Positions 9,225-17,992 are shown, numbered from the stretch's first letter. The stretch is DNA of 38,993 nt from an uncultured Porphyromonadaceae bacterium (GCA_948467675.1 CAOKFI010000027.1:1-38993), one strand, 5' to 3'. A program made the numbers and translations. Notes: generated by a model not told the origin, from the letters alone.

Positions 9225-10601
9225 ATGAAACTCAACATACGCGCGGCCATAGCCGCAACCGCAATCCTCTGCCTGCCCGCACTCGCCTCCGCACAGAGCC
9301 GTTCCGCATATTTCTCCGACGGATACCTGTTCGGACATCAGCTCAACCCGTCGTTCGCCAACAACCGCAACTATATATCGATACCCGGCATAGGCAACAT
9401 CAACACCGGAGTCATGGGAACCATCGGAGTCAAACACATACTTTATAACGTCGACGGGCGCACCACAACCCTCCTCAATCCGGCGGTATCGGCGGCTGAG
9501 GTCATGAACGGCCTCAACAACAGCAACCGTCTCGGTATCGACGCCCGCATCGGACTGCTGTCGGTAGGCTTCAAGGGTATGGGCGGATACAACACCATCG
9601 CAGTCAACACACGTACCGATGCCCACGTAAAGATACCCAAATCCCTGTTCTCGCTCGTAAAAGAGGGGATAAGCAACAAGACCTACGACATATCCGACTT
9701 CGGAGCGCGTGCCGACGCATACGTGGAAGTAGCTCTCGGACACTCCCGCACACTGCCGTTCGACAAACGCTGGCGCGTAGGAGCGACTCTCAAGTTCCTC
9801 ATCGGAGCAGGCGCCATCGACGCCCACCTCGACAAAGCCGACCTGACACTCGGACAGGACGCCTGGCACGCAATAACCAACGCCCGTATCAACGCATCGC
9901 TCAAAGGCTTATCCTTCACAAACAGTTTCAGCGATGTCACACGCAGATATTATGTCGACGGAGCGGAATTCGACAGTGACGATCTCGGCATAGGCGGATT
10001 CGGCGCGGCCATCGATCTCGGAGCCACATTCCGCCTTAACAAAGACTGGTGTTTCTCTGCCGCGCTGTCCGATCTCGGCTTCATCAACTGGTCGAACAAT
10101 ATCGAAGCCTCGACCGACGGCGACCGTGAGGTCATAACATCAGACTATCTGTTCAGCACAAACAAAGATGCCGACAACTCATTCTCCAACGAATGGCGCC
10201 GCCTGCGCGACGGACTTACCGAACTATACCAGCTCAATGACCACGGCGATCTCGGATCACGCACACGCATGATAGGCGCGACACTGTCGCTTGCCGCACA
10301 ATACAATCTCCCGGTCTATCGCAACGTATCGTTCGGCCTGCTCAGCACCACCCGCTTCATGGGCGACTTCACCTGGAGCGAGGCTCGCCTGTCGGCCAAC
10401 TATTCCTATGGCGTCATCGATCTCGGAGTCAACGGCGTCTACGGCACATACGGGCTCGGTTTCGGATGGATCGCCAACGTCAACGCTCCCGGATTCAATC
10501 TGTATCTCGGCATGGACCACACCATCGGACGTCTCGCAAAGCAGGGTATCCCCCTGTCGTCAAACGCCTCCCTGTCGTTCGGCATCAACATTCCGTTCTG
10601 A
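9225..10601 (+). CDS. DUF5723 family protein, predicted outer-membrane beta-barrel
   Basis: The 458-residue product has a clear signal peptide (about residues 1-23, ending LASAQS) followed by the family's start: YFSDGYLFGHQLNPSFANNR and then VDGRTTTLLNP. These motifs match DUF5723, a Bacteroidetes family thought to form PorV/FadL-like outer-membrane barrels. The C-terminus (ASLSFGINIPF) ends in phenylalanine, as expected for a barrel. The molecular role is unknown. It follows the lipoprotein gene by 22 nt and ends just before a strong bidirectional terminator. Confidence 0.8.
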   Translation: MKLNIRAAIAATAILCLPALASAQSRSAYFSDGYLFGHQLNPSFANNRNYISIPGIGNINTGVMGTIGVKHILYNVDGRTTTLLNPAVSAAEVMNGLNNSNRLGIDARIGLLSVGFKGMGGYNTIAVNTRTDAHVKIPKSLFSLVKEGISNKTYDISDFGARADAYVEVALGHSRTLPFDKRWRVGATLKFLIGAGAIDAHLDKADLTLGQDAWHAITNARINASLKGLSFTNSFSDVTRRYYVDGAEFDSDDLGIGGFGAAIDLGATFRLNKDWCFSAALSDLGFINWSNNIEASTDGDREVITSDYLFSTNKDADNSFSNEWRRLRDGLTELYQLNDHGDLGSRTRMIGATLSLAAQYNLPVYRNVSFGLLSTTRFMGDFTWSEARLSANYSYGVIDLGVNGVYGTYGLGFGWIANVNAPGFNLYLGMDHTIGRLAKQGIPLSSNASLSFGINIPF

Positions 10602-10615
10602 CACAACTCATTACA

Positions 10616-10663
10616 CAATAAAAATAATAGGCCGGAGCATGCTCCGGCCTATTATTTTTATTG
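10616..10663. terminator. Bidirectional terminator, 48-bp perfect palindrome
   Basis: The sequence is a perfect palindrome centred between 10639 and 10640: a GC-rich core (AGGCCGGAGCATGCTCCGGCCT) flanked on both sides by A/T-rich arms that act as U-tracts in either direction. It sits between the convergent DUF5723 (+) and rsmD (-) genes and can terminate both. Confidence 0.9.
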
Positions 10664-10727
10664 CTGACCGATGGAGTATCATAATGTACGTAGACACGGC
10701 CAGAACAGTCTGTACTGCCGTATGCTA

Positions 10728-11270
10728 TCAGTCGGTGGGAATACGGAATATCGAGAAATTTACCGATCCGTAGACACGGCGGTCGATAAACCCCGGCAGT
10801 GAGGAGAAATCGTGCTTCTTATTGTGTTCGACCACAACTACCGTACCGGGACCTACAGCGCCGGATGCGAGAATCTTGCCGGGAATTTCGGCAAACCCGT
10901 CCATATCGTATGGCGGATCGGCAAACACGAGATCGACAGGCTTGCCGCACGATTCTATAAAACGGAGAGCATCGCCCTTGACCAGATTGATCTCACGGCA
11001 GTTGAGCTGCTGGGCGACTTTACCTATGAAACGGTATTGCGTCACCGCCTTTTCCACAGCAGTGACCGATGCCGCTCCACGAGAAAGCATCTCGAAACTT
11101 ATGGCACCTGTGCCCGCAAACAGGTCTATGGCCGTAATGCCGTCGAAATCGATCATATTCTCGAGCACATTGAAAAGATTCTCGCGGGCGAAGTCCGTTG
11201 TCGGACGCGCGGTTATCGATGTCGGCACGTCGAATCGCCGACGTCCGTATTTTCCTCGTATTATTCGCAT
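10728..11270 (-). CDS. rsmD: 16S rRNA (guanine(966)-N(2))-methyltransferase RsmD
   Basis: The 180-residue product methylates the N2 of G966 in 16S rRNA using S-adenosylmethionine. The N-terminal MRIIRGKYGRRRFDVP and RPTTDFARENLFNVL motifs are diagnostic of RsmD. The SAM-binding motif is DLFAGTGAISFEMLSRG and the catalytic loop is FADPPYD. Its ATG overlaps the end of the DUF3822 gene by 10 nt, suggesting translational coupling. It ends before the 48-bp palindromic terminator. Confidence 0.95.
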   Translation of the reverse strand: MRIIRGKYGRRRFDVPTSITARPTTDFARENLFNVLENMIDFDGITAIDLFAGTGAISFEMLSRGAASVTAVEKAVTQYRFIGKVAQQLNCREINLVKGDALRFIESCGKPVDLVFADPPYDMDGFAEIPGKILASGAVGPGTVVVVEHNKKHDFSSLPGFIDRRVYGSVNFSIFRIPTD

Positions 11271-12091
11271 GACGGTAGTAATATTAAATCGAGCGGGGCA
11301 TGGATGGCATCATGACCGCAGCGCATCAGCGCCGACGGAAACACAGCGGGCATCACGCTCCCGATATATTCGCGCAGTATCGGAGTGACTGCAGCGCGTG
11401 CCGCAGTATCGCCCGAAAGGATCAGCTCGGCCGACATATCCATGCCCAGCATCTGACGGGATGCGAGTATATAATACACGGCATCGGCCGTATCACTATA
11501 GCGGAAACTGTTGGCCATACGCAACTGCCCCGATCCGAATGCCATTATATCTATGGCGCCTGCACGCAGATGGGCAAACATCTTACCTCCGTTTCCAAGC
11601 TGGCTATGACCGTAGAAGTGTCGGCAAAGCGGCTCCAGATGATGATGAAAACGTACGTTGTAGAACGTTCGGCGCAGAAATCCGGCCTCGGCGGCGTCCA
11701 TACGCATGACTATGGCAGCATCGAGCTGCGGCAGCGCGCACAGAAATGTCTCGGACGGCGCTACGGCTCCGTCAAATGATGACTCAGCAATAGCCTCGAT
11801 ACAGTCGGCCGACTCTATGCCGCCCGGAATCACAGTCGCATCGGGAATATCGGCCACCACATCCACACGTCCGAAATCGCAAAGCAACAGAGGATTGTCG
11901 TATACTGCATCCTCTATTGCCCGCAACCGTGAGGGCGCCGACAGATCGAGAGGTATAGTGCGCCAGATCAGCGAATTGTCCTGCACGGTACACGTGAGTA
12001 CCACATCTATAGTCGATTCACCGAGACCAAGCGCCAGGCGCCACAGCCGCGGTTCTGAAATCATGTCCTTGTCGAGCCTTCCGCTTTCCAT
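11261..12091 (-). CDS. DUF3822 family protein
   Basis: The product has 276 residues from the first ATG. It resembles DUF3822, a Bacteroidetes family commonly found next to rsmD, and here overlaps rsmD by 10 nt. No catalytic motif is evident and the function is unknown; the synteny hints at a link to ribosome modification or a housekeeping operon. A strong -7 element (12099-12106) lies only 7 nt before this ATG, so the transcript would be leaderless or nearly so. The in-frame ATG at 12064 (MISEPRLWRLALG) is an attractive alternative start that would leave a normal short leader and lose only nine residues. Confidence 0.8.
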   Translation of the reverse strand: MESGRLDKDMISEPRLWRLALGLGESTIDVVLTCTVQDNSLIWRTIPLDLSAPSRLRAIEDAVYDNPLLLCDFGRVDVVADIPDATVIPGGIESADCIEAIAESSFDGAVAPSETFLCALPQLDAAIVMRMDAAEAGFLRRTFYNVRFHHHLEPLCRHFYGHSQLGNGGKMFAHLRAGAIDIMAFGSGQLRMANSFRYSDTADAVYYILASRQMLGMDMSAELILSGDTAARAAVTPILREYIGSVMPAVFPSALMRCGHDAIHAPLDLILLPSCE

Positions 12092-12098
12092 ATATCTG

Positions 12099-12106
12099 CA
12101 AAGATA
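12099..12106 (-). promoter_or_regulatory. -7 promoter element for DUF3822-rsmD
   Basis: The minus strand reads TATCTTTG followed by CAG, matching TAnnTTTG exactly. No clear -33 box is seen 20 nt upstream. The element lies in the 26-nt gap after the Ig-like lipoprotein gene, so DUF3822-rsmD can be transcribed on its own. Confidence 0.5.
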
Positions 12107-12117
12107 CGTAAAATATA

Positions 12118-14139
12118 TCAGTAGCGGGTGGCATTGGTACGGAAGCCCCCGGAAGACACTCCGGTCGAATTGCGGCGGGAGCTGTCGTTGCGGCGGCTGT
12201 TGGGATCGAACGGATTTTCGTTCCAGTCGTCGTATTCCTCCTCTTCATATTCTTCAGGAGCCATGCCCTGGCGGTCGCGGGTCTTGGGCTTGTTCTTCTT
12301 TATATCGTCGGGTTTCTGACGGTCGATAGGCAGCTCATTTATGTCCCACGCCTGATCCACGTCCCAGTTCTTGCGCAGATTGAGTTTCTTGGGATAGTAA
12401 TACACCTCCTCTGGCTGAAGGCGCTCGGATATGGAACCGGTATCCCACTCGCCATTGCCGTTGCGGTCTACGTACAGACGCGCGTAATAGGTACCCGGCT
12501 GTATATACCTGAACCAGGCGGAACCTCCCTCGACCGGGACAACAGCCACGGGCTTATCGCCGGAGGCAAGAAGCTCGGCCATAGCCGGCAATGAGTCGGG
12601 CAGTCCGGATATGTCGAATCTCACCGATGAATAGTCCTCAAGCGGCTTCACGCTGAACTCATGTTTGAACGGCTTGTTCCACTCGTGGTAGACACCCACT
12701 ATCGCAGCAGAATCGATTGTCAGACGGTATTTCGCGCCTGGCGTCCAATCGTATTCCATCGTGTAACGGCGTATCGCCCCTCCCGGATCCCGCATGATAG
12801 GCGGCACTGCGAGGGTGTCCCACACAGTGTCGTTGACCTGCACCGCAAAGGCAATAGCCTCGGGAAGTATCGTATCGAGCGGCTGCGAAGCCTCGAACAC
12901 CAGCGGACGGTGTACATCCTGCGATGAACCGGTCTTGGCCTGGAATGTAAGGAACGTCAGCTCGGGAGCGGCTATGCTGTCGGAATCGGAAAGCTCCTTT
13001 TTCTTTTCTTTGTTCTTTTTTCTGGACTTCGCCTCACGGTGTATCAGACGGAGCGTATCGGTAGCCCACGACAGCTGCTGCAGAGTATCGGTCCGGAGAT
13101 AACGGGCCTGCAACAGCAATGTGTCCTGGCTTACAAGAGCCGTGTCCGTGATCCAGTAGCTGAGAGTGTCGAGTGTTGCCGAATGTTCCAGACGGGCCCA
13201 GTCGTCTACAGGCATATCCGGACGCGGACCGTTGATAAGGCGTATATCCGGCAGCGTATCGGATTTTGCACCGAACTCCAGATGTATGATTCTACGATCC
13301 TTGCGGGAATTATCGCGAAGATACTGCGAGGCGTATCCTTCGTTGAACCACGTGAGCAGGATATCGTCGGGCAGATACCTCACCATGGAGCGCACCGCCA
13401 GCGAATCGCTGCCGTCTGATGCCGCGAAAGTATCGGTCACTTCTATGGTCTCGGTCGCCGGCGACACTGCGACATCGTAAAAGGCCACATCTTCGGTACG
13501 GTCCCAGCGGTAATCGCGGTTCACATCGTTGAGCGCGAATATCTGATACTGACCGGGCTTCAGGTTGCGTACGGTGAACTGTCCCAGCTGGTTTGTCTTG
13601 GCTATGCGCTCAAGCTGCAACGAAGTGATAGCTGTGTCCGAAAGATTGGAATATATCCCCACAAGCATGCCCTGGGCAGGTTCCAGATTACGAGCCTCGA
13701 GCACCATACCGCTTATACAAAGGGTATCGATCGAATCGCCTGTAGAGAAGTCGATGGCAAGACCGTCGAGCACATTGCCTTCATTCAGATCCTTGATGGC
13801 ATCGGCGAAATCGATGGTATAGGTCGTATTGGGCAGCATGGTGTCGCGCAGCTCCACATTGATATGGCGGCCGCCGGCCGAAATTGACGGCATCTGCTTC
13901 TGCACCGGCGATATCACCACTTTGCTGGACGCCTCGGTCAGCTGCACATTCTCATCGAATGTCAGAGTGATACGGTTGCGGTTGACGTTGAGTGAACCCG
14001 GAGCCGGATTACTGCTCACGAACACAGGGGGGAGTTCATCGCGCGGGCCGCCTTCGGGACGACCCATACTCGCACATGCGGCGAGCATGAGCGCGCATAT
14101 GACTCCGAGTAGCAGGCGCATGGCATTTAGGCGTATCAT
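12118..14139 (-). CDS. Ig-like (Big_5-type) domain lipoprotein
   Basis: The product has 673 residues from the ATG at 14139. The signal MRLLLGVICALMLAAC gives a lipobox Cys, followed by ASMGRPEGGPRDELPPVF. An N-terminal Ig-like domain (PAPGSLNVNRNRITLTFDEN) resembles Big_5, and a later segment with QFTVRNLKPGQYQIFALNDV resembles a carboxypeptidase-regulatory-like fold. The C-terminal tail (about the last 60 residues) is charged and probably disordered, with KKNKPKTRDRQ, EEYEEEEYDDW and an Arg/Ser/Asn-rich end. The frame extends further upstream, but 14139 is preferred because its ATG overlaps the MATE stop as ATGA (14136-14139), a classic coupling arrangement, and places the signal peptide at the N-terminus. 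The conserved family function is unknown; it is predicted to sit in the outer membrane. Confidence 0.82.
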   Translation of the reverse strand: MIRLNAMRLLLGVICALMLAACASMGRPEGGPRDELPPVFVSSNPAPGSLNVNRNRITLTFDENVQLTEASSKVVISPVQKQMPSISAGGRHINVELRDTMLPNTTYTIDFADAIKDLNEGNVLDGLAIDFSTGDSIDTLCISGMVLEARNLEPAQGMLVGIYSNLSDTAITSLQLERIAKTNQLGQFTVRNLKPGQYQIFALNDVNRDYRWDRTEDVAFYDVAVSPATETIEVTDTFAASDGSDSLAVRSMVRYLPDDILLTWFNEGYASQYLRDNSRKDRRIIHLEFGAKSDTLPDIRLINGPRPDMPVDDWARLEHSATLDTLSYWITDTALVSQDTLLLQARYLRTDTLQQLSWATDTLRLIHREAKSRKKNKEKKKELSDSDSIAAPELTFLTFQAKTGSSQDVHRPLVFEASQPLDTILPEAIAFAVQVNDTVWDTLAVPPIMRDPGGAIRRYTMEYDWTPGAKYRLTIDSAAIVGVYHEWNKPFKHEFSVKPLEDYSSVRFDISGLPDSLPAMAELLASGDKPVAVVPVEGGSAWFRYIQPGTYYARLYVDRNGNGEWDTGSISERLQPEEVYYYPKKLNLRKNWDVDQAWDINELPIDRQKPDDIKKNKPKTRDRQGMAPEEYEEEEYDDWNENPFDPNSRRNDSSRRNSTGVSSGGFRTNATRY

Positions 14140-15479
14140 GATGCGGAACGTGTTGTCTTGATGAAATAATACAGAAACAGTACGGCAGCAAGCACAAGCG
14201 AGCATGCGAAGCTGAGTATGATGCCGTATGTACCCAGACCGGCCGGGAATGCAAGAAGCCAGGTCGACGGGATACCAACCACCACATAGCTCACTGCCGC
14301 TATCCATATCATGGGCATGACATGCGAGGTACCGCGCAGCGCATTGGCGAAATTGATCTGGGTGGCGTCGGCCAGCTGGTAGAGAACAAGCGGAAATATC
14401 AGTGTGAGTGCCAGCGATATCACTTCGGGATCGCGTGTAAACACATGGATCAGATCAGCTTCGAACAGGATGAACGTGAACGACGAAAGCAGCGCGAGCG
14501 CCAGCATGATATGATATCCTGCAAAAGCGGCGCGTCTCATGCCACGGCGGTCGGAAAGTCCGGCGGCATTCGACACCATGATGGCGACCGCCGATCCTAC
14601 ACCGTAATATATGCAGAATCCGAGCATGCCGGTGATCACTATCACCTGGAATGCGGCGAGCGAGATCTTCCCGATCCATCCGGCCATGACTGCCGCTACG
14701 GTAAACGATCCGCTCTCCAGCACAGACTGTATGGCCACCGGCCACGATGTGCGGTTGACCTGAGCCAGCTTCGTCAGACTGATACGCGACGACACAAAAC
14801 CGGCGCGGTAGCTCCTGAAACGGCGCATACGGAAAAACAGAAACATGATCACCGCCGGGCATACCCAGCGAGCGGTCAGTGTGCTTATGCCGGCTCCGGT
14901 GAGCCCGAGCTCCGGACAGCCGCAGTTGCCGTAGATCAGCAGCCAGTTGCCAGCTATATTGAGCATATTGGCCGACAGCACGATCCACATCGGCATCTGG
15001 GTGAGCTTGATACCGTACGACCACTGAGCGAACGCATTGAAGAGCGATATCGGCAGCAGTCCGGAGAGATACAGCAGAAAATACGGCTTTATCAGAGGCA
15101 TCAGCTCCGCCGGCTGTCCCATACGCTCCACATTGAGATACAGCACACCCATCACAGCAGTCACCACCAGCGAGAACAGGACATTGAGCAACAGCCCGTT
15201 GCGCAGAGTCTCGCCTATAGTGCCATGACGGTTCTGAGAGAAAAGGGCTCCGATCAGAGGCGTAAGTCCATAAGTGAACCCAACGCATCCGAATATGGCC
15301 ACATTAAATAGATTGTTGACAAACGAGGCCGACGCAAGCGCCTCGGTCGAATAGCGCCCCACCATGATATTGTCGGCGAAACCGACCACTATCATGCCGA
15401 GCTGCCCCACGAGTATGGGAAGCCCGAGCCTCGCTATCGCAGCATAATTCGCCTTGTATTTCTGCCAGATTCCGTTCAT
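14136..15479 (-). CDS. MATE family multidrug/toxin exporter
   Basis: The 447-residue product is a typical 12-segment MATE antiporter in the inner membrane. It starts LPILVGQLGMIVVGFADNIM, the usual first helix with its conserved small residues, and contains the central half-repeat at about SWPVAIQSVLESGSFTVAAV. MATE proteins export cationic compounds in exchange for H+ or Na+; the substrate here is unknown. The gene overlaps the downstream Ig-like lipoprotein by four bases (ATGA). A -7 promoter element lies 12 nt before its ATG, so the leader would be extremely short. No alternative downstream ATG keeps the first helix intact. Confidence 0.93.
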   Translation of the reverse strand: MNGIWQKYKANYAAIARLGLPILVGQLGMIVVGFADNIMVGRYSTEALASASFVNNLFNVAIFGCVGFTYGLTPLIGALFSQNRHGTIGETLRNGLLLNVLFSLVVTAVMGVLYLNVERMGQPAELMPLIKPYFLLYLSGLLPISLFNAFAQWSYGIKLTQMPMWIVLSANMLNIAGNWLLIYGNCGCPELGLTGAGISTLTARWVCPAVIMFLFFRMRRFRSYRAGFVSSRISLTKLAQVNRTSWPVAIQSVLESGSFTVAAVMAGWIGKISLAAFQVIVITGMLGFCIYYGVGSAVAIMVSNAAGLSDRRGMRRAAFAGYHIMLALALLSSFTFILFEADLIHVFTRDPEVISLALTLIFPLVLYQLADATQINFANALRGTSHVMPMIWIAAVSYVVVGIPSTWLLAFPAGLGTYGIILSFACSLVLAAVLFLYYFIKTTRSAS

Positions 15480-15490
15480 AAGTCAGTGTG

Positions 15491-15498
15491 CAAAGTTA
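15491..15498 (-). promoter_or_regulatory. -7 promoter element for the MATE operon
   Basis: The minus strand reads TAACTTTG followed by CAC, a full match to the -7 consensus. It ends 11 nt before the MATE ATG. No TTG box is seen at the expected distance upstream. Confidence 0.5.
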
Positions 15499-15522
15499 CT
15501 GAAACGTTTCCACACGGCGAAA

Positions 15523-16158
15523 TCATAGCTGACCCTGCTCCAGCGCCACGCATACCCGCTCGACTATGGCATCGTTCTCATCCTTGTCGGGGCGGTACTG
15601 CGATTTGAGGTTCACGCCGAACATACGCCCGAACGTCTGCCAGAATCCGGCACGGAACGACCCAAGAAACGCCTTGAGTATATTATAGCTCGACTGGTTG
15701 GTCTCGCGCTGGATCAACTTGACCAGAAGCCTCGCCTGATTCTTGGTAAATTTCTTCAGCGCAGGCTTGTATTGCTCGAACACAGCGCTTTCCATGGCTT
15801 TAAGATGGGCATCACGCTCTTTCTGCGTAGGCAGGGTCTCGATATACTCGTAGGTCTCGATCAGAGTCTCGCATATCAGTTTGGCATAGGGCAGTGTCTT
15901 GCGCACATCGCGCACCGTGCGCCAGTAAAACTCCTCCTGCTTCCTGTTCTTGAACCGGATCTGAGGAAACACCGTTACCGGATGCATTACCAGCACGAGC
16001 ACCGTGTCTCCGTCGTCAGTCACCGTATGATACTTGCCCTGATAACCGCGTTGACGGTAACTGTCGGCGCCGGACAGATCAGACACATCCTGCGCTGCCG
16101 CCAGAAAAGGCAGCATCGCCATAAGCAATACGGACATACGCAACAGGAGTGTGCTCAT
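15523..16158 (-). CDS. DUF4294 domain-containing secreted protein
   Basis: The 211-residue product starts with a signal peptide (MSTLLLRMSVLLMAMLPFLAAAQ, cleavage near residue 23). It then matches the Bacteroidetes family DUF4294: DDGDTVLVLVMHPVTVFPQ, followed by KNRKQEEFYWRTVRDVRKTL and a helical, Lys/Glu-rich region containing KLIQRETNQSSYNILKAFLG. It is expected in the periplasm. The function is unknown. It lies between nadB and the MATE gene on the same strand, with a possible new promoter before MATE. Confidence 0.82.
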   Translation of the reverse strand: MSTLLLRMSVLLMAMLPFLAAAQDVSDLSGADSYRQRGYQGKYHTVTDDGDTVLVLVMHPVTVFPQIRFKNRKQEEFYWRTVRDVRKTLPYAKLICETLIETYEYIETLPTQKERDAHLKAMESAVFEQYKPALKKFTKNQARLLVKLIQRETNQSSYNILKAFLGSFRAGFWQTFGRMFGVNLKSQYRPDKDENDAIVERVCVALEQGQL

Positions 16159-16223
16159 ACCTAATTATAACGTACGATACATCAAATAATTTCACTCTCT
16201 GTCCGCAAAATCGCCCATACATG

Positions 16224-17798
16224 TCACTGCTTGGCTGCCGGCGGATAGTCTAGTGTATAATGTAGACCGCGCGATTCATGCCGTTCCTTGGCCTGACGCA
16301 TGATCAGATAGCCTACATTGATGATATTGCGCAGTTCGCATATCTCGCGCGATGCTTTGGAGCACTTGAACAGACGTTCGGTCTCTTCATAGAGGATATC
16401 CAGACGGTTCCAGGCGCGGTCCAGACGCAGATTGCTGCGGACTATGCCCACGTATGTGCTCATGATCTGGTTCACCTCCTTGATACTCTGGGTGATCAGC
16501 ACCATCTCCTCAGGATGGCGGGTACCCTCGTCGTTCCACTGCGGCACATCGGTGCGGAACTGATAGTGCCCTATCTGCTCCATGGCATGGCGCGCCGCGG
16601 CATCGGCGTAGACTACAGCTTCGATCAGAGAGTTGGAAGCCAGACGATTGCCGCCGTGCAGGCCGGTGCACGAACATTCTCCCACCGCATACAGCCGCTG
16701 TATCGACGACTGCGCGTTGGTGTCGACCTTGATACCGCCGCACAGATAGTGGGCGGCGGGAGCCACAGGTATATAATCTCTGGTTATGTCGATGCCCAGC
16801 GACAGGCATTTGCGGTATATATTTGGAAAATGGCGGCGGGTCTCCTCAGGATCCTTGTGCGTAACATCAAGATACACATGATCATCGCCATAGAGCTTCA
16901 TCTCCGAATCGATGGCGCGTGCCACGATATCGCGCGGAGCAAGCGACAGACGCGGGTCGTATTTGTGCATGAACTCCTCGCCGCGCAGGTTGCGGAGCAC
17001 AGCGCCGTAGCCGCGCATGGCTTCGGTGATCAGAAACGACGGACGGTCGCCGGGATGATACAGCGCCGTAGGATGGAACTGTATGAACTCCATATCCTTG
17101 ACGGTGCCCTTGGCCCGGTACACCATGGCTATTCCGTCGCCGGTAGCCACAAGCGGATTGGTTGTAGTCGTGTAGACAGCCCCTACGCCGCCGGTGGCCA
17201 TAAGCGTGACCTTGGCCAGAAACGTGTCGACGCTGCCGCTCTCCGGATCGAGCACGTATGCGCCGTAGCACGTTATGTCGGGGGTACGGCGCGTCACGAT
17301 CTTGCCGAGATGGTGCTGGGTTATGATCTCGATGGCGAAACGGTTCTCGTATATATCGATATTGGGATGCTCCTTGACCTTGCGTATCAGGCTCTCCTGA
17401 ATCTCCGCACCTGTATTGTCCTGGTGGTGGAGTATCCTGAACTCCGAATGCCCTCCCTCGCGGTGAAGATCGAAGCTGCCGTCGGGAGCCTTGTCAAACT
17501 CGACGCCCCAGCCTATCAGCTCGCGTATCTGGGCCGGAGCCTCGGTGACCACCTTGCGCACCGCCTCAGGGTCGCTGAGCCAGTCGCCGGCAATCATGGT
17601 ATCCTCTATATGCTTGTCGAAATTATCTACCGCGAGGTTGGTGACCGATGCCACACCTCCCTGGGCCAGAAACGTATTGGCCTCCTCGAGCGTGGTCTTG
17701 CAGATCAATGCCACACGTCCTGTGGCAGCCACTTTCAGAGCAAAGCTCATACCGGCTATGCCTGAACCTATGACTACATAATCATACTGATAAGTCAT
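16224..17798 (-). CDS. nadB: L-aspartate oxidase
   Basis: The 524-residue flavoprotein oxidises L-aspartate to iminoaspartate, the first step of de novo NAD synthesis. The FAD-binding Rossmann motif is VIGSGIAGMSFAL near the N-terminus, followed by FLAQGGVASV. Other family motifs are FIQFHPTALYHPGDRP, APAAHYLCGGIKVD and AVGECSCTGLHGGNRLASNS. This set distinguishes NadB from succinate dehydrogenase and fumarate reductase subunits less clearly than the length and lack of partner genes do, but the overall match is to NadB. nadA and nadC are not adjacent. A minus-strand -7 element lies 24 nt before the ATG. Confidence 0.94.
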   Translation of the reverse strand: MTYQYDYVVIGSGIAGMSFALKVAATGRVALICKTTLEEANTFLAQGGVASVTNLAVDNFDKHIEDTMIAGDWLSDPEAVRKVVTEAPAQIRELIGWGVEFDKAPDGSFDLHREGGHSEFRILHHQDNTGAEIQESLIRKVKEHPNIDIYENRFAIEIITQHHLGKIVTRRTPDITCYGAYVLDPESGSVDTFLAKVTLMATGGVGAVYTTTTNPLVATGDGIAMVYRAKGTVKDMEFIQFHPTALYHPGDRPSFLITEAMRGYGAVLRNLRGEEFMHKYDPRLSLAPRDIVARAIDSEMKLYGDDHVYLDVTHKDPEETRRHFPNIYRKCLSLGIDITRDYIPVAPAAHYLCGGIKVDTNAQSSIQRLYAVGECSCTGLHGGNRLASNSLIEAVVYADAAARHAMEQIGHYQFRTDVPQWNDEGTRHPEEMVLITQSIKEVNQIMSTYVGIVRSNLRLDRAWNRLDILYEETERLFKCSKASREICELRNIINVGYLIMRQAKERHESRGLHYTLDYPPAAKQ

Positions 17799-17821
17799 GA
17801 CTTATTTTCTTTTTAATGCTG

Positions 17822-17829
17822 CAAATATA
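17822..17829 (-). promoter_or_regulatory. -7 promoter element for nadB
   Basis: The minus strand reads TATATTTG followed by CAGC, an exact -7 match, leaving a leader of about 17 nt. A -33 box at the normal spacing is not evident. Confidence 0.55.
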
Positions 17830-17926
17830 AGGATATTCTCATAAATCTTATAAAATTTTCACAAAGCGCGCAAACGATAGGCATTAGACAGAGAAATGCC
17901 TATTTTGAAAGAATTTTGATATGATA

Positions 17927-17958
17927 TTTGCATATATTATATCATTTATATTACTTTG
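17927..17958 (+). promoter_or_regulatory. Promoter of amt
   Basis: TTTG at 17927-17930 is followed after exactly 20 nt by TTACTTTG at 17951-17958, one mismatch from TAnnTTTG. Transcription would begin near 17965, so the upstream in-frame ATG at 17921 cannot be the start and the ATG at 17993 is chosen. The spacer is very AT-rich and partly palindromic (TGATATGATAT ... ATATTATATCA, 17917-17943), which could be an operator. Confidence 0.6.
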
Positions 17959-17992
17959 CACCGTAAATCAATTGCATTTTGATATCACAACT

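Noticed and set aside
14140-14307. 56-codon N-terminal extension of the Ig-like lipoprotein
   Set aside because: It overlaps the MATE gene, would bury the lipoprotein signal, and is less plausible than the ATGA-coupled start at 14139.
16278-17765. 495-codon plus-strand open frame opposite nadB
   Set aside because: It lies wholly within nadB on the other strand and shows no family motifs or promoter. Long antisense frames are common in GC-rich coding DNA.
17921-17992. 24-codon N-terminal extension of amt
   Set aside because: The stretch contains the probable -33 and -7 boxes, so it would lie upstream of the transcript start.
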